From Lachnospiraceae bacterium UBA7202 (GTDB lineage Bacteria > Bacillota > Clostridia > Lachnospirales > Lachnospiraceae), in the NCBI GenBank assembly GCA_002490705.1, contig DKUO01000019.1, positions 1 through 64,000 on the forward strand: DNA of 64,000 bases. The letters are read 5' to 3'. Each line of letters begins with the position of its first letter. Position 1 is the stretch's first letter. The position numbers and the translations under genes were made by a program. This document shows positions 34,169-43,523 of the stretch, in pieces. Under the pieces are notes generated by a model, which was not told where the DNA came from, did not search any database, and saw only the letters and a list, made by a program, of their open reading frames with translations.

Positions 34169-36135
34169 AAATCACATTAAAAGATGGTTCAGCAAAAGAA
34201 TATGCGCAAGCCATGAGCATCTATGACATTGCGCTTGATATCTCGGAAGGTCTTGCCCGCGCGGCATGTGCCGGTGAGGTGGACGGTGAGGTGAAGGATC
34301 TGCGGACAGTCATTGACGCGGATTGCAGCCTCAATATTTTGACAGCAAATGACCCGGAGGGACTGCGGGTCGTCAGGCATACGGCGTCCCATGTTTTGGC
34401 GGAAGCGGTGAAACGGCTTTTCCCGGAGGCGAAGGTGACCATTGGGCCTGCCATCGACGAGGGCTTTTACTATGATTTTGACGCCGCGCCTTTTTCCAGA
34501 GAAGATCTGGACAAATTGGAAGCGGAAATGAAGAAGATCATCAAGGAAGGGCATAAGCTGGAGCGTTTTACCCTTTCCAGGCAGGAAGCCATCAAATATA
34601 TGGAAGAGAGAAACGAGCCCTACAAGGTGGAGCTGATTCAGGATCTGCCGGAGGATGCCGAGATTTCCTTTTACGATCAGGGAGGTTTTGTGGATCTGTG
34701 CGCAGGCCCTCATTTGATGAGCACCAAAAATATTAAGGCATACAAGTTGATTTCTTCCTCCATGGCCTATTGGAGAGGCGACTCCAACAGAGCACAGTTA
34801 CAGCGTATTTACGGGACTGCCTTTGCGAAAAAGGAGGAGCTGGAAGCGTACTTGGAGCATCTGGAGGATATCAAGCGCCGGGATCACAACAAACTGGGCC
34901 GTGAAATGGAGCTTTTTACCACTGTGGATGTGATCGGACAGGGCCTGCCGCTGCTTCTTCCCAAGGGGACGAAGATGGTGATGAAGATGCAGCGCTGGAT
35001 TGAGGATCTGGAGGATAAAGAGTGGGGATATGTGAGAACCAAGACCCCTCTTATGGCAAAGAGCGATTTGTATAAGATGTCCGGACATTGGGATCACTAT
35101 AAGGAGGGCATGTTTGTTCTGGGAGACGAGGAGAAGGACAAGGAGGTGTTTGCCCTGCGTCCCATGACCTGTCCGTTCCAGTATTACTGTTACAAGAACA
35201 CCCAGCATTCTTATAGGGATCTGCCGATCCGCTACGGCGAGACGTCCACCCTTTTCCGCAATGAGGATTCCGGTGAGATGCACGGCCTGACCAGAGTCAG
35301 ACAGTTTACCATTTCCGAGGGCCATTTGATTGTAAGGCCGGACCAGATGGTGGAGGAGTTCAAGGGCTGTATTGCACTGGCAAAATATGTTATGTCAACC
35401 TTAGGACTTTTGGATGATATTACCTGGCACCTGTCCAAATGGGACCCCGAAAACCCGGAGAAATATATCGGCGAGCCGGAAGTGTGGAACGAGACGGAAG
35501 CGCACATCCGAAATATTTTGACAGAGCTCGACCTGCCCTTTACGGAGGAAGTGGGCGAGGCGGCATTCTATGGGCCGAAGGTGGACATTAACGCGAAGAA
35601 TGTGTACGGAAAAGAAGATACCATGATCACGATTCAGTGGGATGCCCTTTTGGCGGAGCAGTTTGACATGTATTATATTGACCAGAACGGCGACCGCATC
35701 CGCCCGTATATCATCCACAGGACTTCGCTGGGATGCTATGAGCGGACACTGGCGTGGCTGATTGAAAAGTACGCGGGGAAATTCCCCACATGGCTGTGCC
35801 CGGAACAGGTGCGCGTGCTACCCATTTCCGAGAAGTACGAAGCCTACGCGGAGGAAATCCGAAAGGAGCTTGCGCGGGCTGATATCGACGTGACGGTGGA
35901 TAACCGCTCCGAAAAAATCGGTTTCAAGATCCGGGAGGCAAGACTGGCGAAAGTGCCTTATATGCTGGTAGTCGGCGCCCAGGAGGCGGAAGACAAAACG
36001 GTGTCCGTCAGAAGCCGTTTCGCTGGGGATGAGGGCGTGAAGCCGCTCGCAGACTTTATAGATCAGATTTGCAAAGAGATTCGGACCAAAGAAATCCGGA
36101 AAGAGGAAGTTCCCGAGGAACAGAAGAAGGCGTAA
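34165..36135 (+). CDS. thrS: Threonyl-tRNA synthetase
   Basis: 656 residues. N-terminal TGS domain (about 1-60), editing domain with HTASHVLAEAVKRLFP and the CAGPHL zinc-like site, then the class II core with MTCPFQYYCYKN, RYGETSTLFRNEDSGE, the HRTSLGCYERTLAWL motif 3 and a C-terminal anticodon-binding domain. It charges tRNA-Thr and edits Ser-tRNA. Control is by the T-box upstream. The C-terminal tail is a few residues longer than usual and highly charged. Confidence 0.97.
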   Translation: MKITLKDGSAKEYAQAMSIYDIALDISEGLARAACAGEVDGEVKDLRTVIDADCSLNILTANDPEGLRVVRHTASHVLAEAVKRLFPEAKVTIGPAIDEGFYYDFDAAPFSREDLDKLEAEMKKIIKEGHKLERFTLSRQEAIKYMEERNEPYKVELIQDLPEDAEISFYDQGGFVDLCAGPHLMSTKNIKAYKLISSSMAYWRGDSNRAQLQRIYGTAFAKKEELEAYLEHLEDIKRRDHNKLGREMELFTTVDVIGQGLPLLLPKGTKMVMKMQRWIEDLEDKEWGYVRTKTPLMAKSDLYKMSGHWDHYKEGMFVLGDEEKDKEVFALRPMTCPFQYYCYKNTQHSYRDLPIRYGETSTLFRNEDSGEMHGLTRVRQFTISEGHLIVRPDQMVEEFKGCIALAKYVMSTLGLLDDITWHLSKWDPENPEKYIGEPEVWNETEAHIRNILTELDLPFTEEVGEAAFYGPKVDINAKNVYGKEDTMITIQWDALLAEQFDMYYIDQNGDRIRPYIIHRTSLGCYERTLAWLIEKYAGKFPTWLCPEQVRVLPISEKYEAYAEEIRKELARADIDVTVDNRSEKIGFKIREARLAKVPYMLVVGAQEAEDKTVSVRSRFAGDEGVKPLADFIDQICKEIRTKEIRKEEVPEEQKKA

Positions 36136-36143
36136 GGAGAGAT

Positions 36144-37859
36144 ATGGTTTGTGGTAAAAAAATGGCGGGCAGGGATAAGGTTGGCTTTTTCCTGCTTGCG
36201 CTTGGCGTGATGATGATCGGCAGGAGCTTTACGCTTTGTTTCAGCAATGATATCTGGTACGATGAACTCTTTACCGTGGGAATGGCGGAACATTCCTACG
36301 GTGAGCTGGTTCGTTTTACAGCGGCAGACGTACATCCGCCGCTGTATTATTGTATTGTCAAGTTGTTTGCGGACTTATGTAAACTTATCATTTCTTCTGC
36401 GGGGACGGTGATACCGGCGAAAGTGGTTTCCGTTCTGCCCTATTTGATACTGCTGGTCTACGCCGTGACATTTGTCCGCAAAAGGTGGGGCGTCTTTACA
36501 GGAGGACTGTTTTTATTCTGTGTGACAGCCATGCCCCAGCTTTCGGCATATACGGTGGAGGCGCGGATGTATGGCTGGGCGCTTCTGTTTGTGACGGCGG
36601 CTTTTTTGCACGCCCAGGGGCTGATTGCGGCGGGCCGCGCCGGGAGCGGTGTCGGCGACGGCGGGATTCCGGCGGGCAGCTCTGTGGGGGACGGGACGAG
36701 AAACTTGCATGGGGCGGCTCTCGTGATCTATGGCCTTGCCGCCGCATATACCCAGTATTTTGCCTGCGTGGCGGTGGTGATGGTCTATCTGTATCTATTT
36801 CTTATGCTGTGGCGGCAGGATAAGAAGCGGATCAGGGAGTGGCTGTTTTGTGTGGCGGCGTCTGTGATCGGCTATGTGCCGTGGCTGTTTGCGCTGGCGG
36901 GGCAGATCAGTGCGGTAAGGGAAAATTACTGGATTCTGCCGTTGACCTGGCGGTCCCTCGGGGGATGCGTCAAGTTTATTATGAAGCCGGCATTTATCAA
37001 TGACACGGTCAATACAGTGCTTGCGGTGGTTCTGACGGTGGGATATGCCGTGATGTTTCTCTGGTGCGGCTGGCAATATAAACTCGAACATAAGGGGAGA
37101 GTTTTGACGAAAAATGGAGAAGAAACACATTTTGTTACGGCGGCTGCCGGAATAGGGGTGCTGGCCGGTGTGGTTGGCTTTGGCTTCGCAGCGTCCCTGC
37201 TGCTTCGGCCGGTCTTCGTTTATCGCTATATGATTCCCGCGCTCGGATGCTTCTGGCTAAGTTTTGCGCTTTGTACAGATGAAATATTATGTAAACTTAA
37301 TGCTGATTCAGAAAAAATAGAGAACCCGGAACAGGACGGACGACGCAGAGCGCCGATGGAGAGCTGGCGGCGGGGCTTTGGATATGGGTTCCTGCTCCTC
37401 GTCGTGGTGGCCGGCCTGCGTGATTACCGCGCTTTCATGGGCGAGGAAGAGTATAAGATAGTGATGATGAGGGAAACGGAGACGGCCCTTTCTCTGATCG
37501 GCCCGGAAGATACCGTTCTCTATAATTTTGACCAGATGCAGGCGGTGACGGGGTATTATCTGCCGGAAACGGTGCAGAGGCTGTTATGGCGGGTACAGGG
37601 AGAAACGCTGATTCAGGAAATCACTTCGCCATGCGGTTATGTGGAGGATGTGGAAGAACTCCGTCAAATGCTGGAAGAGATGCAGGGAGAAGAAAAAATA
37701 AAAAACCTCTGGTTTATCGGCAGTTTTAACAGCAGAGACGATATCGTAGCCGAGTGGCAGAACGCCGGATTGGAGGCGGAGCAGATGGGCAGCTTTTTGT
37801 TGGAACGATATTGGTTTAACCTGTATAGAATTTCGGATTCTGACCATACTACCTTTTAG
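36144..37859 (+). CDS. GT-C fold membrane glycosyltransferase, ArnT/PMT-like
   Basis: 571 residues from ATG 36144 (AAGGAGAG upstream), eight bases after thrS, so probably on the same transcript. About ten to twelve membrane helices. The first extracellular loop carries the acidic catalytic motif (NDIWYDELFT, about 32-41) followed by HPPLYY near 64, as in glycosyltransferase families 39/83 that use polyprenyl-phosphate sugars. A Gly/Ala-rich insertion (about 175-200) lies between helices. Acceptor unknown: wall polymer, lipid or protein. Confidence 0.82.
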   Translation: MVCGKKMAGRDKVGFFLLALGVMMIGRSFTLCFSNDIWYDELFTVGMAEHSYGELVRFTAADVHPPLYYCIVKLFADLCKLIISSAGTVIPAKVVSVLPYLILLVYAVTFVRKRWGVFTGGLFLFCVTAMPQLSAYTVEARMYGWALLFVTAAFLHAQGLIAAGRAGSGVGDGGIPAGSSVGDGTRNLHGAALVIYGLAAAYTQYFACVAVVMVYLYLFLMLWRQDKKRIREWLFCVAASVIGYVPWLFALAGQISAVRENYWILPLTWRSLGGCVKFIMKPAFINDTVNTVLAVVLTVGYAVMFLWCGWQYKLEHKGRVLTKNGEETHFVTAAAGIGVLAGVVGFGFAASLLLRPVFVYRYMIPALGCFWLSFALCTDEILCKLNADSEKIENPEQDGRRRAPMESWRRGFGYGFLLLVVVAGLRDYRAFMGEEEYKIVMMRETETALSLIGPEDTVLYNFDQMQAVTGYYLPETVQRLLWRVQGETLIQEITSPCGYVEDVEELRQMLEEMQGEEKIKNLWFIGSFNSRDDIVAEWQNAGLEAEQMGSFLLERYWFNLYRISDSDHTTF

Positions 37860-37891
37860 AGATCACTTTTGGAGATTGGAAGGAGGTAACT

Positions 37892-38206
37892 ATGGCGGAA
37901 TTAAAATGTGGCGTGTTGAATTGCAGCTATAATCAGGAGGAGTGTTGTTGTAAAGGAGATATCATGGTGGGCGGCAGTCATGCCTGCGATTGCGACGGGA
38001 CTTGCTGTGAAAGCTTTTCCCAGAGGCGGGGTGATTCCTATGTCAGTTCCCTGGAGCATCCCTGTAGGACCATCAGCATCGACTGTGAGGCGGCAAAATG
38101 CGTGTACAATTCGAACTACAAATGCCATGCAGAGCATGTGGATATCAAGGGCGGCGGAGCTTGTGACTGTAGGGAGACGTCCTGCGCAACGTTCAGAGAA
38201 GCCTGA
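37892..38206 (+). CDS. Protein with two DUF1540 cysteine-rich domains
   Basis: 104 residues, GGAGGT upstream. Two similar Cys-rich units (about 4-45 and 60-100), each with the C...C...H-C-D-C...C pattern of DUF1540 (SHACDCDGTCC; GGACDCRETSC). The Cys/His pattern suggests metal binding. Function unknown; such proteins are frequent in spore-forming Clostridia. Confidence 0.85.
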   Translation: MAELKCGVLNCSYNQEECCCKGDIMVGGSHACDCDGTCCESFSQRRGDSYVSSLEHPCRTISIDCEAAKCVYNSNYKCHAEHVDIKGGGACDCRETSCATFREA

Positions 38207-38285
38207 ACTGTTTAAATTTGGTCTGGCTGAACTGTTAGTAAACAGGTTGCCAGTTTTGTATTTTTATATTACAATAAATATGTTG

Positions 38286-38313
38286 GACGCAAGCCGTTTG
38301 GCTTGCGTCTTAG
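38286..38313 (+). terminator. Strong hairpin after the DUF1540 gene
   Basis: Perfect 10-bp stem GACGCAAGCC / GGCTTGCGTC (38286-38295, 38300-38309) with a GTTT loop. Only a short T-containing tail (TTAG) follows, so termination may be partial. Confidence 0.6.
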
Positions 38314-38339
38314 TATAGGGGAAAGGCAAACGTTGATTG

Positions 38340-39035
38340 ATGAATAGAAAAAAAGTGAATTTCCTCTTGTCTCTGGGATGTGCTTTTATTTTGGCAGCCT
38401 GCGGGGACGGTGAGGCAGTACATACGGGCGCGGATCTGCCGGCGGCGGAGGAGACCGCGCTTTCGGAGGAAGAGAGCGGCGATGCGGCAGACGAAAATGC
38501 GGTGACACCGGTGACGCCGGTGGAGATGGATGAAACGCTGCGAAATCAGCTGACAGAAGAAATGTTACAGGAAAATGAGATGGACACTTCCATCGTGGAG
38601 AGTGCGCCGGTCACAAAGGGATGCAGCTTTACTCTGCCGGCGGATTTTTCGGAGTCGGAAGACATTGAGGGCATGTATGTGACCAAACGTTATCCTATTG
38701 ACGCCTCTACGATTTACTACGTGGCGCTTGGCAGGGATGTGGCGCTACAGCTGATGACGGAGGAAACTTTTAAAGCGCAGGCGGAGGAAAACTTCCGCAA
38801 GGAATACGGTGAGGATATCGAGGTGAACATTGACAGCTTTGAACGGATTCAGATCGATGGCTGTCCGGCCTTCCGCATTCTTTGCCACTATCAGGTGGGC
38901 GATACAAAAATGTCGCAGCTGGAATATGCGATCAATGCGGATAAGAGCTATGTGATCACCTATTCCCAGACGGACGATTATGACCGCATGGAGGAGTACG
39001 AGGCCAGTGCGGAGACGATTCATCTTGATTTTTGA
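38340..39035 (+). CDS. Putative lipoprotein
   Basis: 231 residues from ATG 38340. Signal peptide with lipobox LAAC (Cys about residue 21) predicts a lipid-anchored surface protein. An acidic linker (about 25-65) is followed by a folded domain (about 85-231) with no recognised motif; it resembles generic alpha/beta lipoprotein domains (FTLPADFSESEDIEGMYVT...). Ends just before the infC promoter. Confidence 0.7.
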   Translation: MNRKKVNFLLSLGCAFILAACGDGEAVHTGADLPAAEETALSEEESGDAADENAVTPVTPVEMDETLRNQLTEEMLQENEMDTSIVESAPVTKGCSFTLPADFSESEDIEGMYVTKRYPIDASTIYYVALGRDVALQLMTEETFKAQAEENFRKEYGEDIEVNIDSFERIQIDGCPAFRILCHYQVGDTKMSQLEYAINADKSYVITYSQTDDYDRMEEYEASAETIHLDF

Positions 39036-39045
39036 AGGAAGAAGG

Positions 39046-39074
39046 TTGACATTGCTTTCATCCTGTGCTATAGT
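39046..39074 (+). promoter_or_regulatory. Sigma-A promoter of the infC operon
   Basis: TTGACA (39046-39051), 17-base spacer, TATAGT (39069-39074): near-consensus. Confidence 0.85.
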
Positions 39075-39080
39075 TTCAGT

Positions 39081-39233
39081 TGTGTGAAAGCACAGACAAT
39101 CAAGCAGAGTATCCGCTCTCACCTTGCAACGATCAGGTTCGCAAGCGTTCATAGCTCTTAGACAGACCGTTGGGAAACGGGGTTTTTGGGTGTTTATGAT
39201 CGGGTGGATAGCTGTGCTGTTCACTCTTTTTTT
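39081..39233 (+). promoter_or_regulatory. infC-rpmI-rplT leader with attenuator (L20-leader type)
   Basis: A GC-rich structured leader of about 200 bases lies between the promoter and infC. It contains CCGTTGGGAAACGG (about 39166-39179) and ends in a hairpin (39204-39224) followed by TCTTTTTTT (39225-39233). In Firmicutes this position holds the L20-binding leader that stops transcription when L20 is in excess; position and architecture support that here, but a covariance-model match was not run. Confidence 0.7.
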
Positions 39234-39282
39234 GCGCGTATAAGCAGAGTCAGAAAACAGTTTTCTTATGGAGGGTAAAAAG

Positions 39283-39789
39283 ATTAGCGACTTATTTATC
39301 AATGAGCAGATCAGAGACAGGGAAGTACGTGTGATCGGGGCAGACGGAGAACAGCTTGGCGTCATGCCGACAAAGGAAGCGATGAAGCTTGCAGAGGAAG
39401 CGGGCGTGGATCTGGTTAAGATTGCGCCGACGGCGAAGCCGCCGGTCTGCAAGATCGTAGACTATGGCAAGTTCAAGTATGAACAGGCCAGAAAAGACAA
39501 GGAAGCAAAAAAGAAACAGAAAATTGTGGAGATTAAGGAGATTCGGCTTTCTCCCAACATTGACACAAATGATTTGAACACAAAGGTGAATGCTGCCAGA
39601 AAGTTTATCAGCAAGGGTGACAGAGTAAAAGTTACGTTGCGTTTCCGCGGTCGTGAAATGGCGCATATGAATACCAGCAAACATATTCTGGACGATTTCG
39701 CAGAAGCCCTTTCCGATATCGCGGTGATGGATAAGGCGCCGAAGGTGGAAGGCAGAAGTATGACCATGTTTTTGGCTGAGAAGCGATAG
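39283..39789 (+). CDS. infC: Translation initiation factor IF-3, probable AUU start
   Basis: 168 residues if started at ATT 39283. GGAGGG (39270-39275) is eight bases before this ATT and overlaps the only nearby ATG (39268), which itself has no ribosome site. AUU starts are the known basis of IF-3 autoregulation, since IF-3 rejects non-canonical starts. The product has the IF-3 N-domain (DLFINEQIRDREVRVIG), linker (KKKQKIVEIKEIRL) and C-domain. If ATG 39268 is used, five residues (MEGKK) are added. Confidence 0.95.
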   Translation: MSDLFINEQIRDREVRVIGADGEQLGVMPTKEAMKLAEEAGVDLVKIAPTAKPPVCKIVDYGKFKYEQARKDKEAKKKQKIVEIKEIRLSPNIDTNDLNTKVNAARKFISKGDRVKVTLRFRGREMAHMNTSKHILDDFAEALSDIAVMDKAPKVEGRSMTMFLAEKR

Positions 39790-39863
39790 TTTCCCGGTTA
39801 AAATAAATGATATCTTGGATTGATATCTTGTAACAGGAATAAAAATACAGGAGGAACAGTAAA

Positions 39864-40061
39864 ATGCCGAAAATGAAAACCAGCAGAGCTGCTGCAAAAC
39901 GTTTCAAGGTGACCGGAACGGGTAAGTTAAAGAGAAATAAAGCGTACAAACGCCATATCTTAACCAAAAAGACGACGAAGAACAAGAGAAATCTCAGAAA
40001 GCCTGCGATGACGGACAAGACAAACGTAAAGAATATGAAGAAGATCTTACCGTACCTGTAA
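39864..40061 (+). CDS. rpmI: Large ribosomal subunit protein bL35
   Basis: 65 residues, very basic (MPKMKTSRAAAKRFKVTGTG), matching bL35 from end to end. AGGAGGAA upstream. Second gene of the infC-rpmI-rplT operon. Confidence 0.97.
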   Translation: MPKMKTSRAAAKRFKVTGTGKLKRNKAYKRHILTKKTTKNKRNLRKPAMTDKTNVKNMKKILPYL

Positions 40062-40125
40062 GCGCCTTATTTTATAAGACGGCAGAGCAGATTAAGGGAT
40101 TGGTAAATTTTAGGAGGAAAAAGAC

Positions 40126-40482
40126 ATGGCAAGAATAAAAGGCGGCATGAACGCCAAAAAGAAACATAACAGAGTGTTAAAGCTTGCGAAAGGCTACAGA
40201 GGCGCAAGATCAAAGCAGTATAGAGTGGCTAAGCAGTCCGTTATGAGGGCGCTTGCATCATCCTACGCAGGCAGAAAAGAGAGAAAGCGTCAGTTTAGAC
40301 AGCTTTGGATCGCCCGGATTAATGCGGCGGCAAGAATGAACGGTCTGTCATACAGCAAATTTATGTATGGCCTGAAAAACGCGGGTGTGGATATGAACAG
40401 AAAAATGCTGGCTGAAATGGCAGTGAATGATGCGGCAGGTTTCACGACGCTTGCGGAGCTTGCTAAAGCAAATCTGAAATAA
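40126..40482 (+). CDS. rplT: Large ribosomal subunit protein bL20
   Basis: 118 residues (MARIKGGMNAKKKHNRVLKL), normal length. bL20 is an assembly protein that binds 23S rRNA early and represses this operon through the leader. TAGGAGGAAA upstream. Confidence 0.97.
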   Translation: MARIKGGMNAKKKHNRVLKLAKGYRGARSKQYRVAKQSVMRALASSYAGRKERKRQFRQLWIARINAAARMNGLSYSKFMYGLKNAGVDMNRKMLAEMAVNDAAGFTTLAELAKANLK

Positions 40483-40491
40483 CTTTGTGAA

Positions 40492-40528
40492 TCAGGGACA
40501 TGGTGCTTATGCCGTGTCCCTTTCGTAT
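40492..40528 (+). terminator. Likely terminator after rplT
   Basis: AGGGACA (about 40493) pairs with TGTCCCT (about 40515-40522), with further pairing inside, followed by TTCG. The T tail is short. Confidence 0.5.
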
Positions 40529-40570
40529 GTTCTGTGGACATAACGGTATCAATAGAGACAGGAGGTTCTT

Positions 40571-42034
40571 ATGGGAGCGTTAGACGGATTACAGCCGAAA
40601 AGTGTGTTTCATTTTTTTGAGGAGATCAGCCGGATACCCCACGGGTCCGGCAATGTGGGCCGGATCAGTGATTATCTGAAAGAGTTTGCCAAGAAGAGGG
40701 CGCTTTTCTGTGTGCAGGATTCTGTGGGGAATATTGTTATCGTCAGGGAAGCCGCTCCCGACTATGAGGAAGAGGCGCCGTTTATTTTACAGGCCCATAT
40801 GGATATGGTAGCAGTGGCGGCGCAAGGATACGACATTGATATGAAAAAGGAACCTCTCAGGCTGAAGGTTGAGGACGGGAAGGTTTATGCCGAGGGGACA
40901 AGCCTTGGCGGCGATGATGGGATCGGGATGGCGTACTGTCTGGCGCTTTTGGATGCGGAGGATCTTTCCATGCCCCGTCTGGAAGTGATTTTGACGGTGG
41001 ACGAGGAGACAGGCATGGACGGCGCCAAGGCGCTTGATCTCTCTATGCTGCGCGGAACCCGTATGATCAATCTGGATCAGGAGGAGGAAGGCGTCTTTAC
41101 GACCAGCTGCGCCGGCGGCGCAAGGGTGGAAGTGGACATTCCTCTGACGAAGGAACAATCACCGGAACAGGGGATGGAGAGACTCACGGTAAAGGTCGGA
41201 GGTCTTCTGGGAGGCCATTCCGGTGTGGAGATCGACAAGGGACGCGGCAATGCCAACTGGCTTTTGGGTGCGCTTCTGTGCGGACTGTCTCTGCGGTATG
41301 ACATAAGACTGGTTTCCATGCAGGGAGGTCTGGCGGACAATGCCATTCCCAAGGAAGCCGAAGCGGAAATTTTGATACGCGAAGCGGACAGAGAGGAAAT
41401 ACTTTCTTTTCTGGAAGAGGACGAAAAGAAACGGAAAGAGGAGTTTCGGGAAACCGATCCCGGATTTAAGGTGGGAAAACTCTTCCATAATGGTATAGTT
41501 TCGGGAACTTGCTATACAAAAGCGTCCACAGCCAATGCTCTTGCCTGTATCTGTAAACTGCCAAACGGCATTATTGCCATGAGCCCGGATGTGGAAGGGC
41601 TGGTGGAAACCTCCCTCAATCTCGGCGTTATGTGGCTTCGGGAAGAAAAACTGCATTTACAGTATGCAGTCAGAAGCAGTGTCGATCAGGCAAGGGAAAA
41701 TCTATGCAGGCATATGCAGGAACTTCCTGCGGGAAGGGGCGCTTTGGTGACGGTTAAAAACGCCTATCCCGGCTGGGCTTACCGGAAGGATTCCCCTCTG
41801 CGGGAGAAGATGGTGCGGGTTTATGAGCGTATGTATGGGAAGCCGCCGGTGCTGGAGGCCATCCACGCAGGGTTGGAATGCGGTATTTTGGCCGGAAAAA
41901 TTCCCGACTTGGACTGTGTCAGCATTGGCCCTGATCTGGAAAATGTGCACACAGCGCAGGAGCGCATGAGCATTGCCTCTGTGGAACGTGTCTGGGAATT
42001 TCTGGTGGAAGTGCTGACAATCAGGGATAAATGA
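40571..42034 (+). CDS. pepD: Aminoacyl-histidine dipeptidase (PepD, M20 family)
   Basis: 487 residues, CAGGAGG upstream. Metal-binding motifs of the M20 family: LQAHMDMV (about 75-82), GGDDGIGMAY (about 114-123) and catalytic Glu in DEETGM. The C-terminal half contains a lid domain (GGHSGVEIDKGRGNA). It cleaves Xaa-His dipeptides and other small peptides in the cytosol using two metal ions. Confidence 0.93.
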   Translation: MGALDGLQPKSVFHFFEEISRIPHGSGNVGRISDYLKEFAKKRALFCVQDSVGNIVIVREAAPDYEEEAPFILQAHMDMVAVAAQGYDIDMKKEPLRLKVEDGKVYAEGTSLGGDDGIGMAYCLALLDAEDLSMPRLEVILTVDEETGMDGAKALDLSMLRGTRMINLDQEEEGVFTTSCAGGARVEVDIPLTKEQSPEQGMERLTVKVGGLLGGHSGVEIDKGRGNANWLLGALLCGLSLRYDIRLVSMQGGLADNAIPKEAEAEILIREADREEILSFLEEDEKKRKEEFRETDPGFKVGKLFHNGIVSGTCYTKASTANALACICKLPNGIIAMSPDVEGLVETSLNLGVMWLREEKLHLQYAVRSSVDQARENLCRHMQELPAGRGALVTVKNAYPGWAYRKDSPLREKMVRVYERMYGKPPVLEAIHAGLECGILAGKIPDLDCVSIGPDLENVHTAQERMSIASVERVWEFLVEVLTIRDK

Positions 42035-42126
42035 CAAGGCATATTTTTCAACAGATGTTGACAGATATTGGGAAAATATCGTAGAGTATAGTTATGTAGT
42101 AAGCGAAGGTAGCTCTGGGGAGAAAT

Positions 42127-43437
42127 ATGGTTATGACAAAAACGGAAATGAAAGATGTACTGACGGGACTGGACCGATATGAGGTATTTCTGGAGAAACT
42201 GGAAAAGGAAATAGAGAATGTCGGCGATGACCGCATCGTGATTATCTATACGGACATCAAACACTTTAAATATATCAACGATACTTATGGCTATAAGGTT
42301 GGGGATTCCCTTCTGAGGGATTTCGTGAATGAGTTCATGAAGCAGAAAGCAGTCATTCTCTGCGCCGCCAGAGTGTATTCCGATAATTTTGTCACAGCCG
42401 GCAGGATTCCCGCGGATGGCCCGAGCAATGAAGAGTTCCGTGATATCATTTATCAGTCGAATCTGGATCGGGAGAAGCAGTTCCGGGAAAAATATTTAAA
42501 CAGCAGGCTACAGTTTTGTACAGGAATCAGCGTGGTTGATAAGAACAGCAGAAGCCTTGATGCGGAGACGGCGGTTTCTAATGCAAATCTGGCGCGTAAG
42601 GTGGCCAAGGAGATGGAAGAGGACTGCTGCGTCCTGTTTGACCAGAGCATGATGGAGGGAATCAAGCGTGAGGTCGAGATTACTTCCAGCATTCCGAAGG
42701 CGCTTTCCCAAAAGGAATTTCAGGTCTATTTCCAACCGAAGATTGATACGGAGACCCTTTTGCTGATCGGCGCAGAGGCATTGGTCCGTTGGCAGAAACC
42801 GGACGGCACTTTTGTGTATCCTGACGATTTTATTCCGCTGATTGAGCGGAGCGGACAGATTGTGGAGGTTGACTATTATGTCTACAGGCAAGTGTTCAGT
42901 TTCCTTGCCAACCGTCTGAAAGAGGGGAAACGGGTGGTGCCCATTTCCGTGAATGTGTCGAGAGTGCATTTAAATAGAATGCGTATCGTAGAGTATGTGA
43001 AAGAGCTACAGGAAGAATTTCATGTGCCCTGTTCGCTTGTGGAGTTTGAGCTGACGGAGAGCATTTATCTGGAAGATACGGAACGCGCGCTGGAATTGAT
43101 TAGAAGTTTACATAAAATGGGATTTAAAATTTCCATGGATGATTTTGGTTCCGGTTATTCGTCCCTGAATTTACTCAGTAAGCTTCCCATTGATATCATA
43201 AAGCTGGACAAGGTGTTCCTGAAAGAGGGCGAAATGCAGGAGAATGACAGGATCATCATTTCCTGCGTGGTGGACATGGCGAAGAAATTGAAAATAACGT
43301 CTCTGTGCGAGGGTGTGGAAACGCAGGAACAGTGTAATTATTTAAAAGAAGTGGGCTGTCAGATACAGCAGGGCTTCTACTTTTCAAGACCCATCCCGCA
43401 GGGGGTTTTTGAAAAATTGTTGGAGGAAAGCAAATAA
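42127..43437 (+). CDS. Cyclic di-GMP phosphodiesterase: degenerate GGDEF plus intact EAL
   Basis: 436 residues, no membrane segment. In the N-terminal GGDEF fold the signature is replaced by YSDNF, so it should not make c-di-GMP and may instead be regulatory. The EAL domain (about 180-436) keeps catalytic residues: EAL near 217, ELTES, DDFGSGYSSL, KLDKVF and EGVET. It therefore should hydrolyse c-di-GMP, opposing the membrane cyclase encoded at 29391. It follows pepD after about 90 bases. Confidence 0.92.
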   Translation: MVMTKTEMKDVLTGLDRYEVFLEKLEKEIENVGDDRIVIIYTDIKHFKYINDTYGYKVGDSLLRDFVNEFMKQKAVILCAARVYSDNFVTAGRIPADGPSNEEFRDIIYQSNLDREKQFREKYLNSRLQFCTGISVVDKNSRSLDAETAVSNANLARKVAKEMEEDCCVLFDQSMMEGIKREVEITSSIPKALSQKEFQVYFQPKIDTETLLLIGAEALVRWQKPDGTFVYPDDFIPLIERSGQIVEVDYYVYRQVFSFLANRLKEGKRVVPISVNVSRVHLNRMRIVEYVKELQEEFHVPCSLVEFELTESIYLEDTERALELIRSLHKMGFKISMDDFGSGYSSLNLLSKLPIDIIKLDKVFLKEGEMQENDRIIISCVVDMAKKLKITSLCEGVETQEQCNYLKEVGCQIQQGFYFSRPIPQGVFEKLLEESK

Positions 43438-43481
43438 GCGGAGAGCGTGGCAAAATAGTGGAAAAAGTTTTGAGATAAGGC

Positions 43482-43510
43482 TTGCAATTCCCCGATGGAT
43501 TCGCTATAAT
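43482..43510 (+). promoter_or_regulatory. Promoter of the tRNA gene
   Basis: TTGCAA (43482-43487), 17-base spacer, TATAAT (43505-43510). Transcription would start about 7 bases before the tRNA. Confidence 0.8.
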
Positions 43511-43523
43511 AATATTTGTTTTT

